A stretch of DNA of 64,000 nucleotides from Promicromonospora sukumoe (GCF_014137995.1 NZ_JACGWV010000001.1:806001-870000); one strand, 5' to 3'. Positions 1 through 8,322 are shown, counted from the stretch's first letter. Numbers and translations are program-made. Notes: generated by a model not told the origin, from the letters alone.

Positions 1-907
1 CGACCAGACCGGTGTAGAGCCAGCGGCTCGGCATGCCGTCGCGGGTCAGCGAGGGCCAGCTCTTGAAGTCGTGGCAGAAGAACTCGTCGTAGACCGACAG
101 CAGGCGCGCTGTACCCGCTGGCGCCGGCTCAGGCAGGTCGCCGTCGGCCCAGAGGTCCAGCCCGGCCACCTCGTGGCGGGTGAGCCCGGCGTCGGCCACG
201 GCGGCGCGGGCCGCCGTCTTGGTCAGGGTTCCCCACCAGGCGACGTCCTCCGCACGGCAGGGTCCGTGCCCCCGTACGTAGGCGCGGGCCAGGTGCACGC
301 GGGCGGTGTCCTCGTCCCAGGCCTTCTGCTCCGGCAGCAGGCGGTAGGTGGCCTGCTTGCCCCGCATCGGGCCGCTCGCGACGATCAGGTCCAGCTCCGC
401 GTGCATCATGAGCTGACCCAGGTGCCAGGCGTCCAGCGGCGCGCCCTCGGCCTCGGCGATGGCGACGCCGATCTCCTTGCGCGTCAGCGGGCCGTCCGCC
501 AGCGCGTCCGCGACGACGCCCTGCCGGCGCGCGAGCACCGAGTGGTCGAAGCCGTAGGACCGCTCCGTCGACGCCATCGCCTTGCGGACCCGGGGCGCGG
601 TGGCCGTCATCAGCGGCGCCAGGTCGTCGGGGACCACGTAGTGCCAGGTGGGGCGCAGGACGTGCGTGCGCAGGATCGAACCGTCGGCCAGGGCGCCCTG
701 CACCTGTTCGAGCGTGGCCGGCGTCGCCAGGCGCTGCGCCACACCCCACGCGGACGAGTGCAGCTCCTGCGACTGGACGGCGCCGAGCCGGGCGACGACG
801 CCGGCCACCGTGTCGCCGTCGTCGTCCCCCGGCGCGCGCAGCGTGCCCAGGCCCACCGAGGTGAGCCGGGCCCGCTGGATCGCGACGACGTCAGACGTAG
901 TAGGCAT
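1..907 (-). CDS. AlkZ-like winged-helix DNA glycosylase, 3' end beyond window
   Basis: The frame is open from an ATG at 905-907 to the window edge, so about 302 residues are visible and the C-terminus is missing. The N-terminal part has Gln-Ser-Gln in the context AVQSQEL, near residue 45. This matches the QxQ catalytic motif of AlkZ, a winged-helix glycosylase that removes interstrand crosslinks and alkylated bases. Further on are WHYVV and a Trp-Trp segment (EDVAWWG) typical of the 'winged helix DNA-binding domain-containing' family in actinobacteria. The start overlaps the end of the upstream DUF4126 gene by 17 bp, so the two are probably co-transcribed. The glycosylase activity is inferred from the motif only. 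Confidence 0.75.
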   Translation of the reverse strand, partial: MPTTSDVVAIQRARLTSVGLGTLRAPGDDDGDTVAGVVARLGAVQSQELHSSAWGVAQRLATPATLEQVQGALADGSILRTHVLRPTWHYVVPDDLAPLMTATAPRVRKAMASTERSYGFDHSVLARRQGVVADALADGPLTRKEIGVAIAEAEGAPLDAWHLGQLMMHAELDLIVASGPMRGKQATYRLLPEQKAWDEDTARVHLARAYVRGHGPCRAEDVAWWGTLTKTAARAAVADAGLTRHEVAGLDLWADGDLPEPAPAGTARLLSVYDEFFCHDFKSWPSLTRDGMPSRWLYTGLV

Positions 908-1514
908 CTTCGCCGCCATGGCCCGCCGCCCGGGCGCGCCGGTGCTTGGCCAGGCTTCGGATCAGCAGGATCACCCCGACCACGAACAGGATCAGCACGG
1001 GGATGATCGCGAGCGGGGCCAGGACGGCCAGGAACGAGACACCGATGCTCGTGGCGTCCTCCGCGGCGCTGACCACGGGCGCCGCGGTGCCGCCCGAGAT
1101 CGTGTTGGCGACCACCCGTCCGCCCGCCTTGGCCGCGTGCGTGCCCAGTGCGAGCACCACGCCCGCGACGATCGGGATCCACTGGCCCGACTGCACGAAC
1201 GCCGCCGGGTCCGTGACCGTCGCCGTCTCCGACATCGAGCCCGCGCCGAAGGCGATACCGCCTGCCGTGGGGCGGATGACGGTCTGCACCACGTCGTTGA
1301 TCGAGTCCAGCACCGGGATCTTGTCCGCGGCGAACTCCAGCACCAGGAGCACGACCAGGATCGCCATCACCCAGCCGTTCTCCAGCCACGCCCACGTGCC
1401 CGGCAGCTCCACGAGGTCCGTGAAGCGCGAGAGCACGCCGAGGAAGATGAGCGGGATCCATGCGTTGAGGCCCGCTGACAAGGCGAGTCCGCTACCGGTG
1501 GCAATTTCGAGCAT
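891..1514 (-). CDS. DUF4126-family integral membrane protein
   Basis: 207 residues starting MLEIATGSGLALSAG. It has about four to five hydrophobic segments, with the repeated glycine/alanine-rich membrane pattern and the AGLNAWIPLIFLG opening seen in DUF4126 proteins. Longer in-frame starts exist up to 1910 but add an Arg/Ser-rich tail unlike membrane protein sequence, so I chose the ATG at 1512-1514. The function of the family is unknown. It overlaps the AlkZ-like gene by 17 bp and is divergent from the DUF1772 gene at 1696. Confidence 0.8.
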   Translation of the reverse strand: MLEIATGSGLALSAGLNAWIPLIFLGVLSRFTDLVELPGTWAWLENGWVMAILVVLLVLEFAADKIPVLDSINDVVQTVIRPTAGGIAFGAGSMSETATVTDPAAFVQSGQWIPIVAGVVLALGTHAAKAGGRVVANTISGGTAAPVVSAAEDATSIGVSFLAVLAPLAIIPVLILFVVGVILLIRSLAKHRRARAAGHGGEDAYYV

Positions 1515-1695
1515 GACTCGAAGTGTTCCACGGCACACCGACACTCCGTGGGCGAAACGTGTCCGGTGTGCCCGATCTGTTATCGGTCTGTCACAGGCGC
1601 CGTTTCTCCTGTGGGCGAAGGTCTGGAACCGGCGGACCCGTTCGTGGAAGAGTTGCCGGTACCCACCGCAACGCTGCGCTGACCTGGAGGCTCGG

Positions 1696-2151
1696 ATGGC
1701 CTGGACGATCTTCGCCGTCGTATCGGTGGTGCTGCTGGGCCTGTCGGCCGGCGTCTTCTTCGCGTTCTCCTCGTTCGTCATGAGCGGCCTCGCCCGCGCG
1801 TCCGACGACGCCGCCGGCCAGGCGATGACCGGCGTCAACGAGACCGCGGTGCTGCCCGCGTTCATGAGCGTCTTCTTCGGCGCGCTCCTCGTCCCGGCGG
1901 GCACCGGCATCTGGGGCCTCGTCGACGGGCGCGACGGCGGCGCCTGGATCCTCTGCGGCGCCGCCGTCTACCTGGTCGGCACCTTCGGCGTGACGATGGC
2001 GCTCAACGTGCCCCTGAACAACCGGCTCCTCGCGGCCCACGACAAGGCCGACGGCTGGCGCGACTACCGCCGGCCCTGGACCACCTGGAACCACGTGCGC
2101 ACGCTCGCCGCCGTCGCGGCGGCGGCGCTCGCGGCGGTCGGTCTGCTCTGA
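1696..2151 (+). CDS. DUF1772-family small membrane protein (anthrone oxygenase-like)
   Basis: 151 residues with four predicted membrane helices: residues 1-25, about 50-75, 80-102 and 132-151. The NVPLNNRL motif near residue 109 and the WxxWNHVRT segment near residue 132 are typical of DUF1772 proteins. Some fungal members of this fold are anthrone oxygenases, but bacterial members have no assigned role. The start is the ATG preceded by GGAGG at 1686-1690. The reading frame is open far upstream, but there is no coding signal there because it runs antisense to the DUF4126 gene. Confidence 0.8.
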   Translation: MAWTIFAVVSVVLLGLSAGVFFAFSSFVMSGLARASDDAAGQAMTGVNETAVLPAFMSVFFGALLVPAGTGIWGLVDGRDGGAWILCGAAVYLVGTFGVTMALNVPLNNRLLAAHDKADGWRDYRRPWTTWNHVRTLAAVAAAALAAVGLL

Positions 2152-2192
2152 CTGGTCGGCCCGCCGGGCGGGTGTCAGGGAGAATCGACGAC

Positions 2193-3263
2193 GTGCCCGC
2201 CATCGACTTCCACCGCACCCTGCCCGGATACGCGCCCACGCCGCTGCGCGACGTGCCGAGCCTCGCGGCGGAGCTGCGCGTCGGGCGCGTGCTGGTCAAG
2301 GAGGAGGCGAGCCGGCTCGGGCTGCCGGCCTTCAAGGTGCTCGGCGCGTCCTACGCGATCGCGCGCGCCCTGGGGGAGCGCTTCGGCCTGACGGCGCCCA
2401 CCCTGGACACCCTGCGCGACGCCGTGCGCGGCAGCGCCGTGCGTCTGTACGCCGCGACCGACGGCAACCACGGCCGCGCCGTCGCCCACGTCGCCGCGCT
2501 GATCGGCGCCGTCGCGACCGTCTACTACCCGCCGGACATCACCGAAGCAGCGAAGAAGGCCATCGCCGCCGAGGGCGCCGAGCCGGTCGAGGTCGACGGC
2601 GAGTACGACGACGTCGTGGCCCGCGCCGCCGCCGACGCCGCCGCAGACCCGTCCGCGGTTCTCGTGCAGGACACCTCTTGGCCCGGCTACACGGACATCC
2701 CGCAGTGGATCGTCGACGGCTACGCGACCCTGTGCGTCGAGGCCGACCAGCAGCTCGGCGCGCTGGGCCTCGGCGCGCCCGACCTGGTCGTGGTCCCGGT
2801 CGGCGTCGGCTCGTTCGCCCAGGCCGTGGTGAGCCACTACCGCGCCCTGGGCGCCGACGGCGAGAGGGCTGACGGCGGAACTCTGCTCGCCGTCGAGCCC
2901 GACCGCGCCGCGGGACTCGTCGCGTCCCTGCGCGCCGGCCGGCCCGTCACCGTGCCGACCGGCGAGACGATCATGACCGGGCTCCGCTGCGGCACCGTGT
3001 CCGCCCTGGCCTGGCCCGTGCTGCGCGACGGGCTGGACGGCGCGGTCACCGTCTCCGACGACCAAGCCGCCGCCGCCGTCGACGACCTGGCCCGGCACGG
3101 TGTGGACGCGGGGCCGTGCGGCGCCGCCACCCTCGCCGCCGCCCGCCTGGTGCTGGGGCAGCCCGGCTGGCGGGAGGCGATCGGGCTGCGGCCGGACGCC
3201 GTCGTGCTGCTCCTGTCGACCGAGGGCCGGGCTGCGAACCCGGTCCCGCAGGACCGCGTCTGA
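2193..3263 (+). CDS. PLP-dependent diaminopropionate ammonia-lyase-like enzyme
   Basis: 356 residues of fold type II PLP enzyme. The lysine expected to form the Schiff base is K48 in LPAFKVLGAS, and ATDGNHGRAVA is the asparagine/phosphate-side loop. The whole organisation resembles diaminopropionate ammonia-lyase (DpaL), which splits 2,3-diaminopropionate to pyruvate and ammonia; other amino-acid deaminases of the fold are possible. A GTG also exists at 2172. I prefer the GTG at 2193 because GGGAG (2178-2182) lies at ribosome-binding distance and AGAATC lies exactly 6 nt upstream, like the leaderless promoters elsewhere in this window. No pathway partner is adjacent. Confidence 0.75.
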   Translation: MPAIDFHRTLPGYAPTPLRDVPSLAAELRVGRVLVKEEASRLGLPAFKVLGASYAIARALGERFGLTAPTLDTLRDAVRGSAVRLYAATDGNHGRAVAHVAALIGAVATVYYPPDITEAAKKAIAAEGAEPVEVDGEYDDVVARAAADAAADPSAVLVQDTSWPGYTDIPQWIVDGYATLCVEADQQLGALGLGAPDLVVVPVGVGSFAQAVVSHYRALGADGERADGGTLLAVEPDRAAGLVASLRAGRPVTVPTGETIMTGLRCGTVSALAWPVLRDGLDGAVTVSDDQAAAAVDDLARHGVDAGPCGAATLAAARLVLGQPGWREAIGLRPDAVVLLLSTEGRAANPVPQDRV

Positions 3264-3300
3264 CCCGCCTACTCGACACACCACCGCCAGGAGCCAGCCC

Positions 3301-4167
3301 GTGCCCGTTGCCGTCCCGCCCGCCCTCGACCCGATCCTCCCGCTGCTGCGCTGCCCGTCGTGCGGCGCGGAGCTCGCGACGGCGCCGGGCGCCCTGCGCT
3401 GCCCGAACCGGCACAGCTTCGACGTCGCGCGCCACGGGTACGTCAGCCTGCTGACCGGCACGCGCGCCACCAGCGGGGACGACGGGCCGATGGCGCGGGC
3501 CCGCCGCGACTTCCTGGCCGCGGACCGGTACGCGGCGATCAGGGACACGGTCGCCGACCTGGCGGGTGAGTCCGGCGCCGGGCCGGGCGGAGGAGCGGGT
3601 CCGGCGACCGTCGTCGACGTCGGCTGCGGCACCGGCTACTACCTCGCGGGCGTGCTGGACGCGATGCCGGGCGCCGTCGGCCTGGGGCTGGACACCTCCG
3701 CGCACGCCCTGCGCACGGCGGCCAAGGCGCACGAGCGGGCCGCGGCCGCGACCTGGGACGTGTTCCGCCCGTTCCCGATCGCGTCGGAGCAGGTCGACGT
3801 GGTGCTGGACGTGTTCGCGCCGCGCAACCCGGCCGAGTTCCACCGGGTGCTGCGGCCGGGCGGGACGCTGGTCGTGGTGCGGCCGTTCGGCGGGCACCTG
3901 GTCGAGCTGCGCCGTCAGGTCGCCGGGATGGTGACCGTCGACCCGGACAAGGAGGAGCGCCTGCACCAGGCGCTGGACCCGTTCTTCGAGGAGACGCGCA
4001 CGGAGCGGGTCGAGTACACGGCGCCGCTGACCCGTCAGGAGGCGGTCGACCTGGTGCTGATGACGCCGAGCGCGCGCCACGTCACCGAGGCGGACCTTGA
4101 CGACGAGGACACCCTGCCGGCGGAGGTCACGGTCGCGGTGCTGGCCACGGCGTATCGACGGCGGTGA
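3301..4167 (+). CDS. RlmA-type 23S rRNA (guanine-N1) methyltransferase
   Basis: 288 residues. The N-terminal zinc site is CPSC (C18, C21) with C34 and H38 (CPNRH), followed by a SAM-binding Rossmann domain with motif I VDVGCGTGYY near residues 103-112. This is the layout of RlmA/RlmAII (TlrB-like) enzymes, which methylate G745 or G748 in helix 35 of 23S rRNA. Some family members give resistance to tylosin-type macrolides. Which guanine this one modifies cannot be told from sequence alone. The start is the GTG at 3301 with AGGAG at 3289-3293. It follows the ammonia-lyase by 37 bp. Confidence 0.85.
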   Translation: MPVAVPPALDPILPLLRCPSCGAELATAPGALRCPNRHSFDVARHGYVSLLTGTRATSGDDGPMARARRDFLAADRYAAIRDTVADLAGESGAGPGGGAGPATVVDVGCGTGYYLAGVLDAMPGAVGLGLDTSAHALRTAAKAHERAAAATWDVFRPFPIASEQVDVVLDVFAPRNPAEFHRVLRPGGTLVVVRPFGGHLVELRRQVAGMVTVDPDKEERLHQALDPFFEETRTERVEYTAPLTRQEAVDLVLMTPSARHVTEADLDDEDTLPAEVTVAVLATAYRRR

Positions 4168-4209
4168 GTGCGCTCGTGCCCGGGCAGGGGCGCGCGGGTC
4201 GGAGGTAGC

Positions 4210-4809
4210 TCAGCCCGCCGCCTTGGCCTTGGCCTCCGCCTTCTGGGCCTTCTTGAACGCGCGGACCTCCTGCAGCGTCTCCGCGCTGGTCACGTCCGCG
4301 ATGGAGCGGCGGGAGCCGTCCTCGCCGAACTCGCCCGCCGCCTCGCGCCAGCCCTCGGGCTGGACGCCGCGCTGCTTGCCGAGCAGAGCGAGGAAGATCT
4401 TGGCCTTGCGCTCCCCGTAGCCCGGCAGGGCATTGAGCCGCTTGAGCACCTCGCGGCCGGTCGGGTCGCCGCCGTCGGCCCCGGGCGCGGTCCAGATGCG
4501 GGCGGCGTCGCCGTCGTACTCGTCGACGACGGTGTGGGCGAGCTCCAGCACGCGGCCCGCCATCGACCGGCCGTAGCGGTGGATCGCCGGGGGAGTGGTC
4601 GCCATCGTCACGAACTCGTCCGGGTCGGCATCGGCGATGGCGCGGACGTCGAACGAGCCCATGCGGTCGCGGATCTTGCCGGGGCCGGCGAAGGCATGCT
4701 CCATCGGAAATTGTTGATCCAACAACATGCCGACAAGGAGGGCGAACGGGTCGTCGCTCAGCAGCCGGTCGGTGTCGGGGTCGCCGGTGATCCAGAGCTC
4801 GGTAGCCAT
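4210..4809 (-). CDS. HhH-GPD base-excision repair protein
   Basis: 199 residues. A helix-hairpin-helix/GPD-like core is visible: MLLDQQFPMEHAF near residue 28, and a hairpin LNALPGYGERKAKIFLALL near residue 124, where Gly-Tyr-Gly is the HhH turn. Family members are DNA glycosylases of the EndoIII/AlkA superfamily, but this short actinobacterial subfamily has no proven substrate. The C-terminus is Lys/Ala-rich. I chose the ATG start at 4807-4809; longer frames run into the divergent regulator gene. It shares the 99 bp region 4810-4908 with the divergent XRE regulator. Confidence 0.75.
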   Translation of the reverse strand: MATELWITGDPDTDRLLSDDPFALLVGMLLDQQFPMEHAFAGPGKIRDRMGSFDVRAIADADPDEFVTMATTPPAIHRYGRSMAGRVLELAHTVVDEYDGDAARIWTAPGADGGDPTGREVLKRLNALPGYGERKAKIFLALLGKQRGVQPEGWREAAGEFGEDGSRRSIADVTSAETLQEVRAFKKAQKAEAKAKAAG

Positions 4810-4908
4810 GCCTCCATAGTGCCCGATCCGTCCTCCGTCGTCCCGGGCGCCCGCTGCTCTCAGCAGAACACCCGGCCCCGTCGGCCGGGCCGCCCGACGC
4901 TCGAAGCC

Positions 4909-5310
4909 ATGGCCGAAACCGCCCCGCCTCCGCAGCCCGTGCACGACGACGTGCCTCCGGCCGCCGACGCCCCGCCGTCGTCGGCCCGGGCCAGCCTGCC
5001 GGACAAGACGACCTGGACCAGACGGGAGCCTTTGTGGCGCCACCTCGTCGGCGAACGCCTCAGGCAGCTCCGGCACCTGCGCGGCGAGACCCTCGACCAG
5101 ACCGCGCGCCGGGCTGGGATCTCGCCGCAGTACCTCTCCGAGATCGAGCGTGGCGTGAAGGAGCCCTCCAGCGAGATGATCGCGGCGATCACCGGCGCGC
5201 TGGACATCACGCTGGTCGACCTGGTCAGCGCCGTCGCCGATCGCCTGGTCACCGTGCGGGCCACCCTGGGCGGACCGACCTGCCGGGCGGCCTTCGCGCT
5301 GGCGGCGTAG
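4909..5310 (+). CDS. ClgR/PopR-like XRE-family activator of clp genes
   Basis: 133 residues. A Pro/Ala-rich N-terminus (1-40) precedes an HTH_3 domain (about 45-105) with GISPQYLSEIERGVKEPSSE, the recognition segment characteristic of ClgR and PopR. In Streptomyces these regulators activate clpP1P2 and clpP3P4 respectively, and they are themselves degraded by ClpP through a C-terminal Ala-Ala. This protein ends in ALAA, which is also the end of the SsrA tag. It lies convergent with, and 24 bp from, a clpP pair, as popR lies next to clpP3P4. The regulatory target is therefore an inference from family and position. Confidence 0.75.
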   Translation: MAETAPPPQPVHDDVPPAADAPPSSARASLPDKTTWTRREPLWRHLVGERLRQLRHLRGETLDQTARRAGISPQYLSEIERGVKEPSSEMIAAITGALDITLVDLVSAVADRLVTVRATLGGPTCRAAFALAA

Positions 5311-5334
5311 GTCGTCCGACAGGCCGGCCTGCCG

Positions 5335-5922
5335 TCAGCGCTGCTCGATCACGTGGTCCAGCAACCCGTACTCCCGCGCGGACGTGGCCGTGAAGATGCG
5401 GTCCCGGTCGGTGTCGGTACGCAGCGTGCCGACGCTCTGCCCGGTGTGCCGGGACAGCGCCGCCTCCATGTCCGCGCGGATCCGCACCACCTCGTCGGCC
5501 TGCAGGATCAGGTCCGGGATGGCCCCGCGACCCTGCGCCGCGGGCTGGTGCAGGATGACGCGCGCGTGCGGCAGCGCGGCCCGCTTGCCCTCGGCCCCTG
5601 CCGCGAGCAGCACGGCGCCGACGGCGACGGCCTGCCCCACGACCGTCGTCGACACCTGGGGCCGGATGTACCGCATGGTGTCGTAGATGGCCATGCCCGC
5701 GCTCGGGTCGCCGCCCTCGCAGTTGATGTAGAGCTGGATGTCGCTGTCCGGGCTGCTCGACTCCAGGTGGATGAGCTGGGCGATCAGCGCGTTGGCGACC
5801 CCGGCGTCGATCGCCGTGCCGAGGTAGATGATCCGCTCGCTCAGCAGCTGCGAGTAGACGTCCATGATGCGCTCGCCGCGCGGGTGCGCCGCGATGACGT
5901 TCGGGATGGTGTAGCTGCTCAT
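5335..5922 (-). CDS. ClpP-family subunit lacking the catalytic serine (ClpR-like)
   Basis: 195 residues with the full ClpP fold. The nucleophile motif that normally reads GQAASMGA is GQAVAVGA here, so residue 100 is Ala (codon GCC, complement of 5623-5625) where Ser is expected. The His (H125 in ILHQP) and Asp (D170 in TDTDRD) positions are kept. The oxyanion-hole loop, usually SPGGSV, reads CEGGDP. The subunit should be proteolytically inactive while still able to form rings, like ClpR of cyanobacteria and plastids. Its ATG overlaps the stop of the upstream active clpP (ATGA), so the two are translationally coupled and probably assemble together. Confidence 0.85.
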   Translation of the reverse strand: MSSYTIPNVIAAHPRGERIMDVYSQLLSERIIYLGTAIDAGVANALIAQLIHLESSSPDSDIQLYINCEGGDPSAGMAIYDTMRYIRPQVSTTVVGQAVAVGAVLLAAGAEGKRAALPHARVILHQPAAQGRGAIPDLILQADEVVRIRADMEAALSRHTGQSVGTLRTDTDRDRIFTATSAREYGLLDHVIEQR

Positions 5923-6560
5923 CGGGATTCCCCCTCGGTTGCAGTACCGGCCGTCGCGGCGAACCCGGTCCGCGCTCGTTCCCGCGGCCGGATGCCGTCG
6001 AAGCCGCCCACGATCGTGTCGATGAACCCGAACTCGCGCGCCTCCTCGGCCGTGTACCAGTGGTCGTGCAGCGAGTCGTCGAAGATCCGTTCGACCGGCT
6101 GCCCGGTGTCCTCCGAGATCAGCCGCAGAACCGTGTCGCGGGTGTGGCGCAGGTCGTCGGCCTGCAGCTCGATGTCGACGGCGGTGCCCGCGATCCCCGC
6201 GGACCCCTGGTGCATCAGGACCCGCGCGTTCGGCAGCGCGCGCCGCTTGCCGGGAGCACCCGCCGAGAGCAGGAACTGCCCCGCGCTGTAGGCGATGCCC
6301 AGCACGAGCGTGGAGACGTCGTTCGGGATGGTGCGCATGATGTCGCGGATGGCGAGCATCGCCGGCACGGAACCGCCTGGGGAGTGGATCCACAGGTCGA
6401 TGTCCGACGACGGGTCCTCCGTCGCCAGCGTGATGAGCTGCGTCATCAGGAGCGTGCCGTTGTCGTCGTCGAGGGGTCCGTCCAGGACCAGGACACGCCG
6501 CTCGAACAGGTCGCGCCGGGAGCGCTCGCCGAACTGCGGGGGCTGCGGTGATTCGGTCAT
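5919..6560 (-). CDS. clpP: ATP-dependent Clp protease proteolytic subunit (active)
   Basis: 213 residues with an intact catalytic triad: S92 (GIAYSAGQ), H117 (LMHQ) and Asp 161/162 (RIFDDSL). The GGSV-type loop is present as SPGGSVP. ClpP forms a double heptameric ring that degrades proteins fed by ClpX or ClpC. This is the upstream partner of the serine-less subunit (4 bp overlap). It carries a C-terminal tail rich in Gly/Arg/Ala after residue 190. The pair resembles Streptomyces clpP3P4 more than the usual clpP1P2, which sits beside tig and clpX; neither is seen here. Confidence 0.9.
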   Translation of the reverse strand: MTESPQPPQFGERSRRDLFERRVLVLDGPLDDDNGTLLMTQLITLATEDPSSDIDLWIHSPGGSVPAMLAIRDIMRTIPNDVSTLVLGIAYSAGQFLLSAGAPGKRRALPNARVLMHQGSAGIAGTAVDIELQADDLRHTRDTVLRLISEDTGQPVERIFDDSLHDHWYTAEEAREFGFIDTIVGGFDGIRPRERARTGFAATAGTATEGESR

Positions 6561-6572
6561 GACCTCACCGTG

Positions 6573-6597
6573 CCTCCCCGGGCCGGCCCCGGGGAGG
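6573..6597 (-). terminator. Strong GC hairpin upstream of clpP pair
   Basis: A perfect 10-bp stem, CCTCCCCGGG with CCCGGGGAGG, closes a 5-nt loop. It lies between the stop of the 6653-8251 gene and the clpP start, 12 bp before the clpP ATG. It has no T-tract, so it could be an actinobacterial-type terminator of the upstream gene or a leader hairpin that controls clpP. Confidence 0.5.
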
Positions 6598-6607
6598 CTG
6601 ATCTGCC

Positions 6608-6646
6608 GTGAGCAGCACTGCTCTGAGCAGCGAGAACGCTGAGCAG
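6608..6646. promoter_or_regulatory. Three TGAGCAG direct repeats, candidate clpP operator
   Basis: TGAGCAG occurs at 6609, 6624 and 6640, spaced 15 and 16 bp. The first copy is also half of a palindrome, GAGCAG-CA-CTGCTC (6610-6623). Position (about 50-90 bp upstream of the clpP ATG) and repetition suggest binding of a regulator, most simply the adjacent ClgR/PopR-like protein. The motif is not one I can match to a published box. Confidence 0.45.
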
Positions 6647-6652
6647 CAGGAA

Positions 6653-8251
6653 CTACTCGGCGCGCAGGGCGATCCCGAACCGGACCGGGCTGTCGGCGGG
6701 GACGTCGCGGGCCACGTAGCGCAGCCACCAGGTGTCGTCCGCCGGGTCGGGCTCGACGGCGACCAGCTCGGCGTCGGTGTCCAGCGTGACCTCCAGGCCG
6801 GGCAGCGCCCAGCGCTCGGTCGTGAGGTCGGCGAACGGGAGGTCGACGACGACGTCGCGCGCCGTCCGCCCGCCGTCCAGGCCGGCCTCCGGGACCCGGA
6901 CGTGGAACGCGAACGCCAGGTCCCCGCCGTCGTGCCGGGAGCAGGTCAGGGTCAGGGACGGGCCCTCGGCCCGCGCGTCGACGGTCAGGTCGCTGACCAG
7001 GCGGATCCAGCCGACGTCGGCACCGTCGCCTCCGAGGCCGCCCGCACCACTGCCAGAGGCCCCGGAAACCCCGTCCACCAGCCAGTGCACCGTCGCCGGG
7101 TGGAACTGGTCGGCCAGGTTCCCGCGCTCGCCCGCGACGTCCTCCGCGCCGACCAGCAGGCGCTCGCCGACCCACGACGAGGCGACCCGGCGCGGTTCGC
7201 GCACGATCACCTGGTCCACCTGCCGCTCGCCGCGGAACCCGCGCAGGTGCGCCAGGGCGTCGTCGGGCACCTCGGCACCCAGGACCGCGACCACGGGGCC
7301 GAGCGCCAGGTCCCAGGCGTGCCGGAACGGCCGATCGGTCTCGGGGAACGGCGCCAGGTCACGCCCGACGGCCGCCCAGACCCACAGCCCGATCCCCGAC
7401 GCGTAGTGCCGCAGGTCCATGCCGTAGCTGCGGTCGTACGGGCCCGCGAGGTTGCGCAGCCCCGCGTGGTACCGCCGCGCGGTGTCCCGCCAGAGGACCG
7501 ATTCCATCTCGGCGCCGCCGTCGCGCAGCAGGGGCCGGCGCGCGTACCGGCGCCACAGCGCCAGCGCGTACAGGTCGATGCCGTAGTAGGTCGGCGAGTT
7601 GTACTCGTCGAACGTCCCGTCCACCCGGAACCGGGCCAGCACCTGCTCGGCGAGCCGCAGCGCCGGGGCCTCCCAGGACGGCTCGCCCAGCCGGACGGCG
7701 GCGTCCTCCAGCAGGAACGCCGCCATCAGCGCGATGTTCGTGTAGTGCGCGCCGACGCCGCGCGCGAGCGACCCCTCGACGGCCAGCCGCAGCGCGGCCT
7801 CCACGCGCGGGCCCAGGTCACCCGCCAGGGCCTCGGGGAACTCGTTCGCGACGACCACCAGGGTCGTGCCGATGAACTCGCGCCAGTTCGGGTCGTAGTC
7901 GCGCCACTCGACCGACTCCGCCGTCGGGCGCGGCTCGTGCGGGCTGCGCAGCCACGTGCCGTGGAACCGCTCGCCCGGGGCGTCGAGCTGGTGGTCCAGC
8001 ACGCGGGTCAAGGCTCGCCGGGCGCGCTCCAGATCGGCCTCCGCGTCGTCCCGCGCGGGCAGGTTCCGCGCGAGCAGGCCGACGGCGTACCAGCCGGTCT
8101 CGCGGACCAGGTGCCCCGTCGGGGCGTTGCCGCCGCCGGGCTCCTCGGGCGCTCGCAGCAGGCCCACCTCGGGGTCCCACTGCTGGTCCATCCAGTCCAG
8201 GGAGCGTGTCGTCAGGTCACGGGCGTGGGGAGTGAGCCGTTCGGGTCGCAT
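6653..8251 (-). CDS. Uncharacterised protein, probable all-alpha barrel (glycan-acting?)
   Basis: 532 residues from the ATG at 8249-8251. The first two thirds are helical repeats rich in aromatic residues, with WMDQQWD at the start and FDEYNSPTYYGIDLYALALW near residue 215. The last third is beta-rich. This layout (helical barrel followed by a beta domain) resembles polysaccharide lyases and unsaturated-glycan hydrolases, and the EYNSPTY segment recalls heparinase-type proteins, but I cannot name a family with certainty. There is no signal peptide, so it should be cytoplasmic. An in-frame ATG at 8278 is possible but has no better ribosome-binding site. Confidence 0.5.
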   Translation of the reverse strand: MRPERLTPHARDLTTRSLDWMDQQWDPEVGLLRAPEEPGGGNAPTGHLVRETGWYAVGLLARNLPARDDAEADLERARRALTRVLDHQLDAPGERFHGTWLRSPHEPRPTAESVEWRDYDPNWREFIGTTLVVVANEFPEALAGDLGPRVEAALRLAVEGSLARGVGAHYTNIALMAAFLLEDAAVRLGEPSWEAPALRLAEQVLARFRVDGTFDEYNSPTYYGIDLYALALWRRYARRPLLRDGGAEMESVLWRDTARRYHAGLRNLAGPYDRSYGMDLRHYASGIGLWVWAAVGRDLAPFPETDRPFRHAWDLALGPVVAVLGAEVPDDALAHLRGFRGERQVDQVIVREPRRVASSWVGERLLVGAEDVAGERGNLADQFHPATVHWLVDGVSGASGSGAGGLGGDGADVGWIRLVSDLTVDARAEGPSLTLTCSRHDGGDLAFAFHVRVPEAGLDGGRTARDVVVDLPFADLTTERWALPGLEVTLDTDAELVAVEPDPADDTWWLRYVARDVPADSPVRFGIALRAE

Positions 8252-8322
8252 CGCCGCCAGTATGGCGTGGCGGCCCACCCGAGGCCGAGCGTCTCGCCGG
8301 GCGGGCCGACGTCGGCCCTGGC

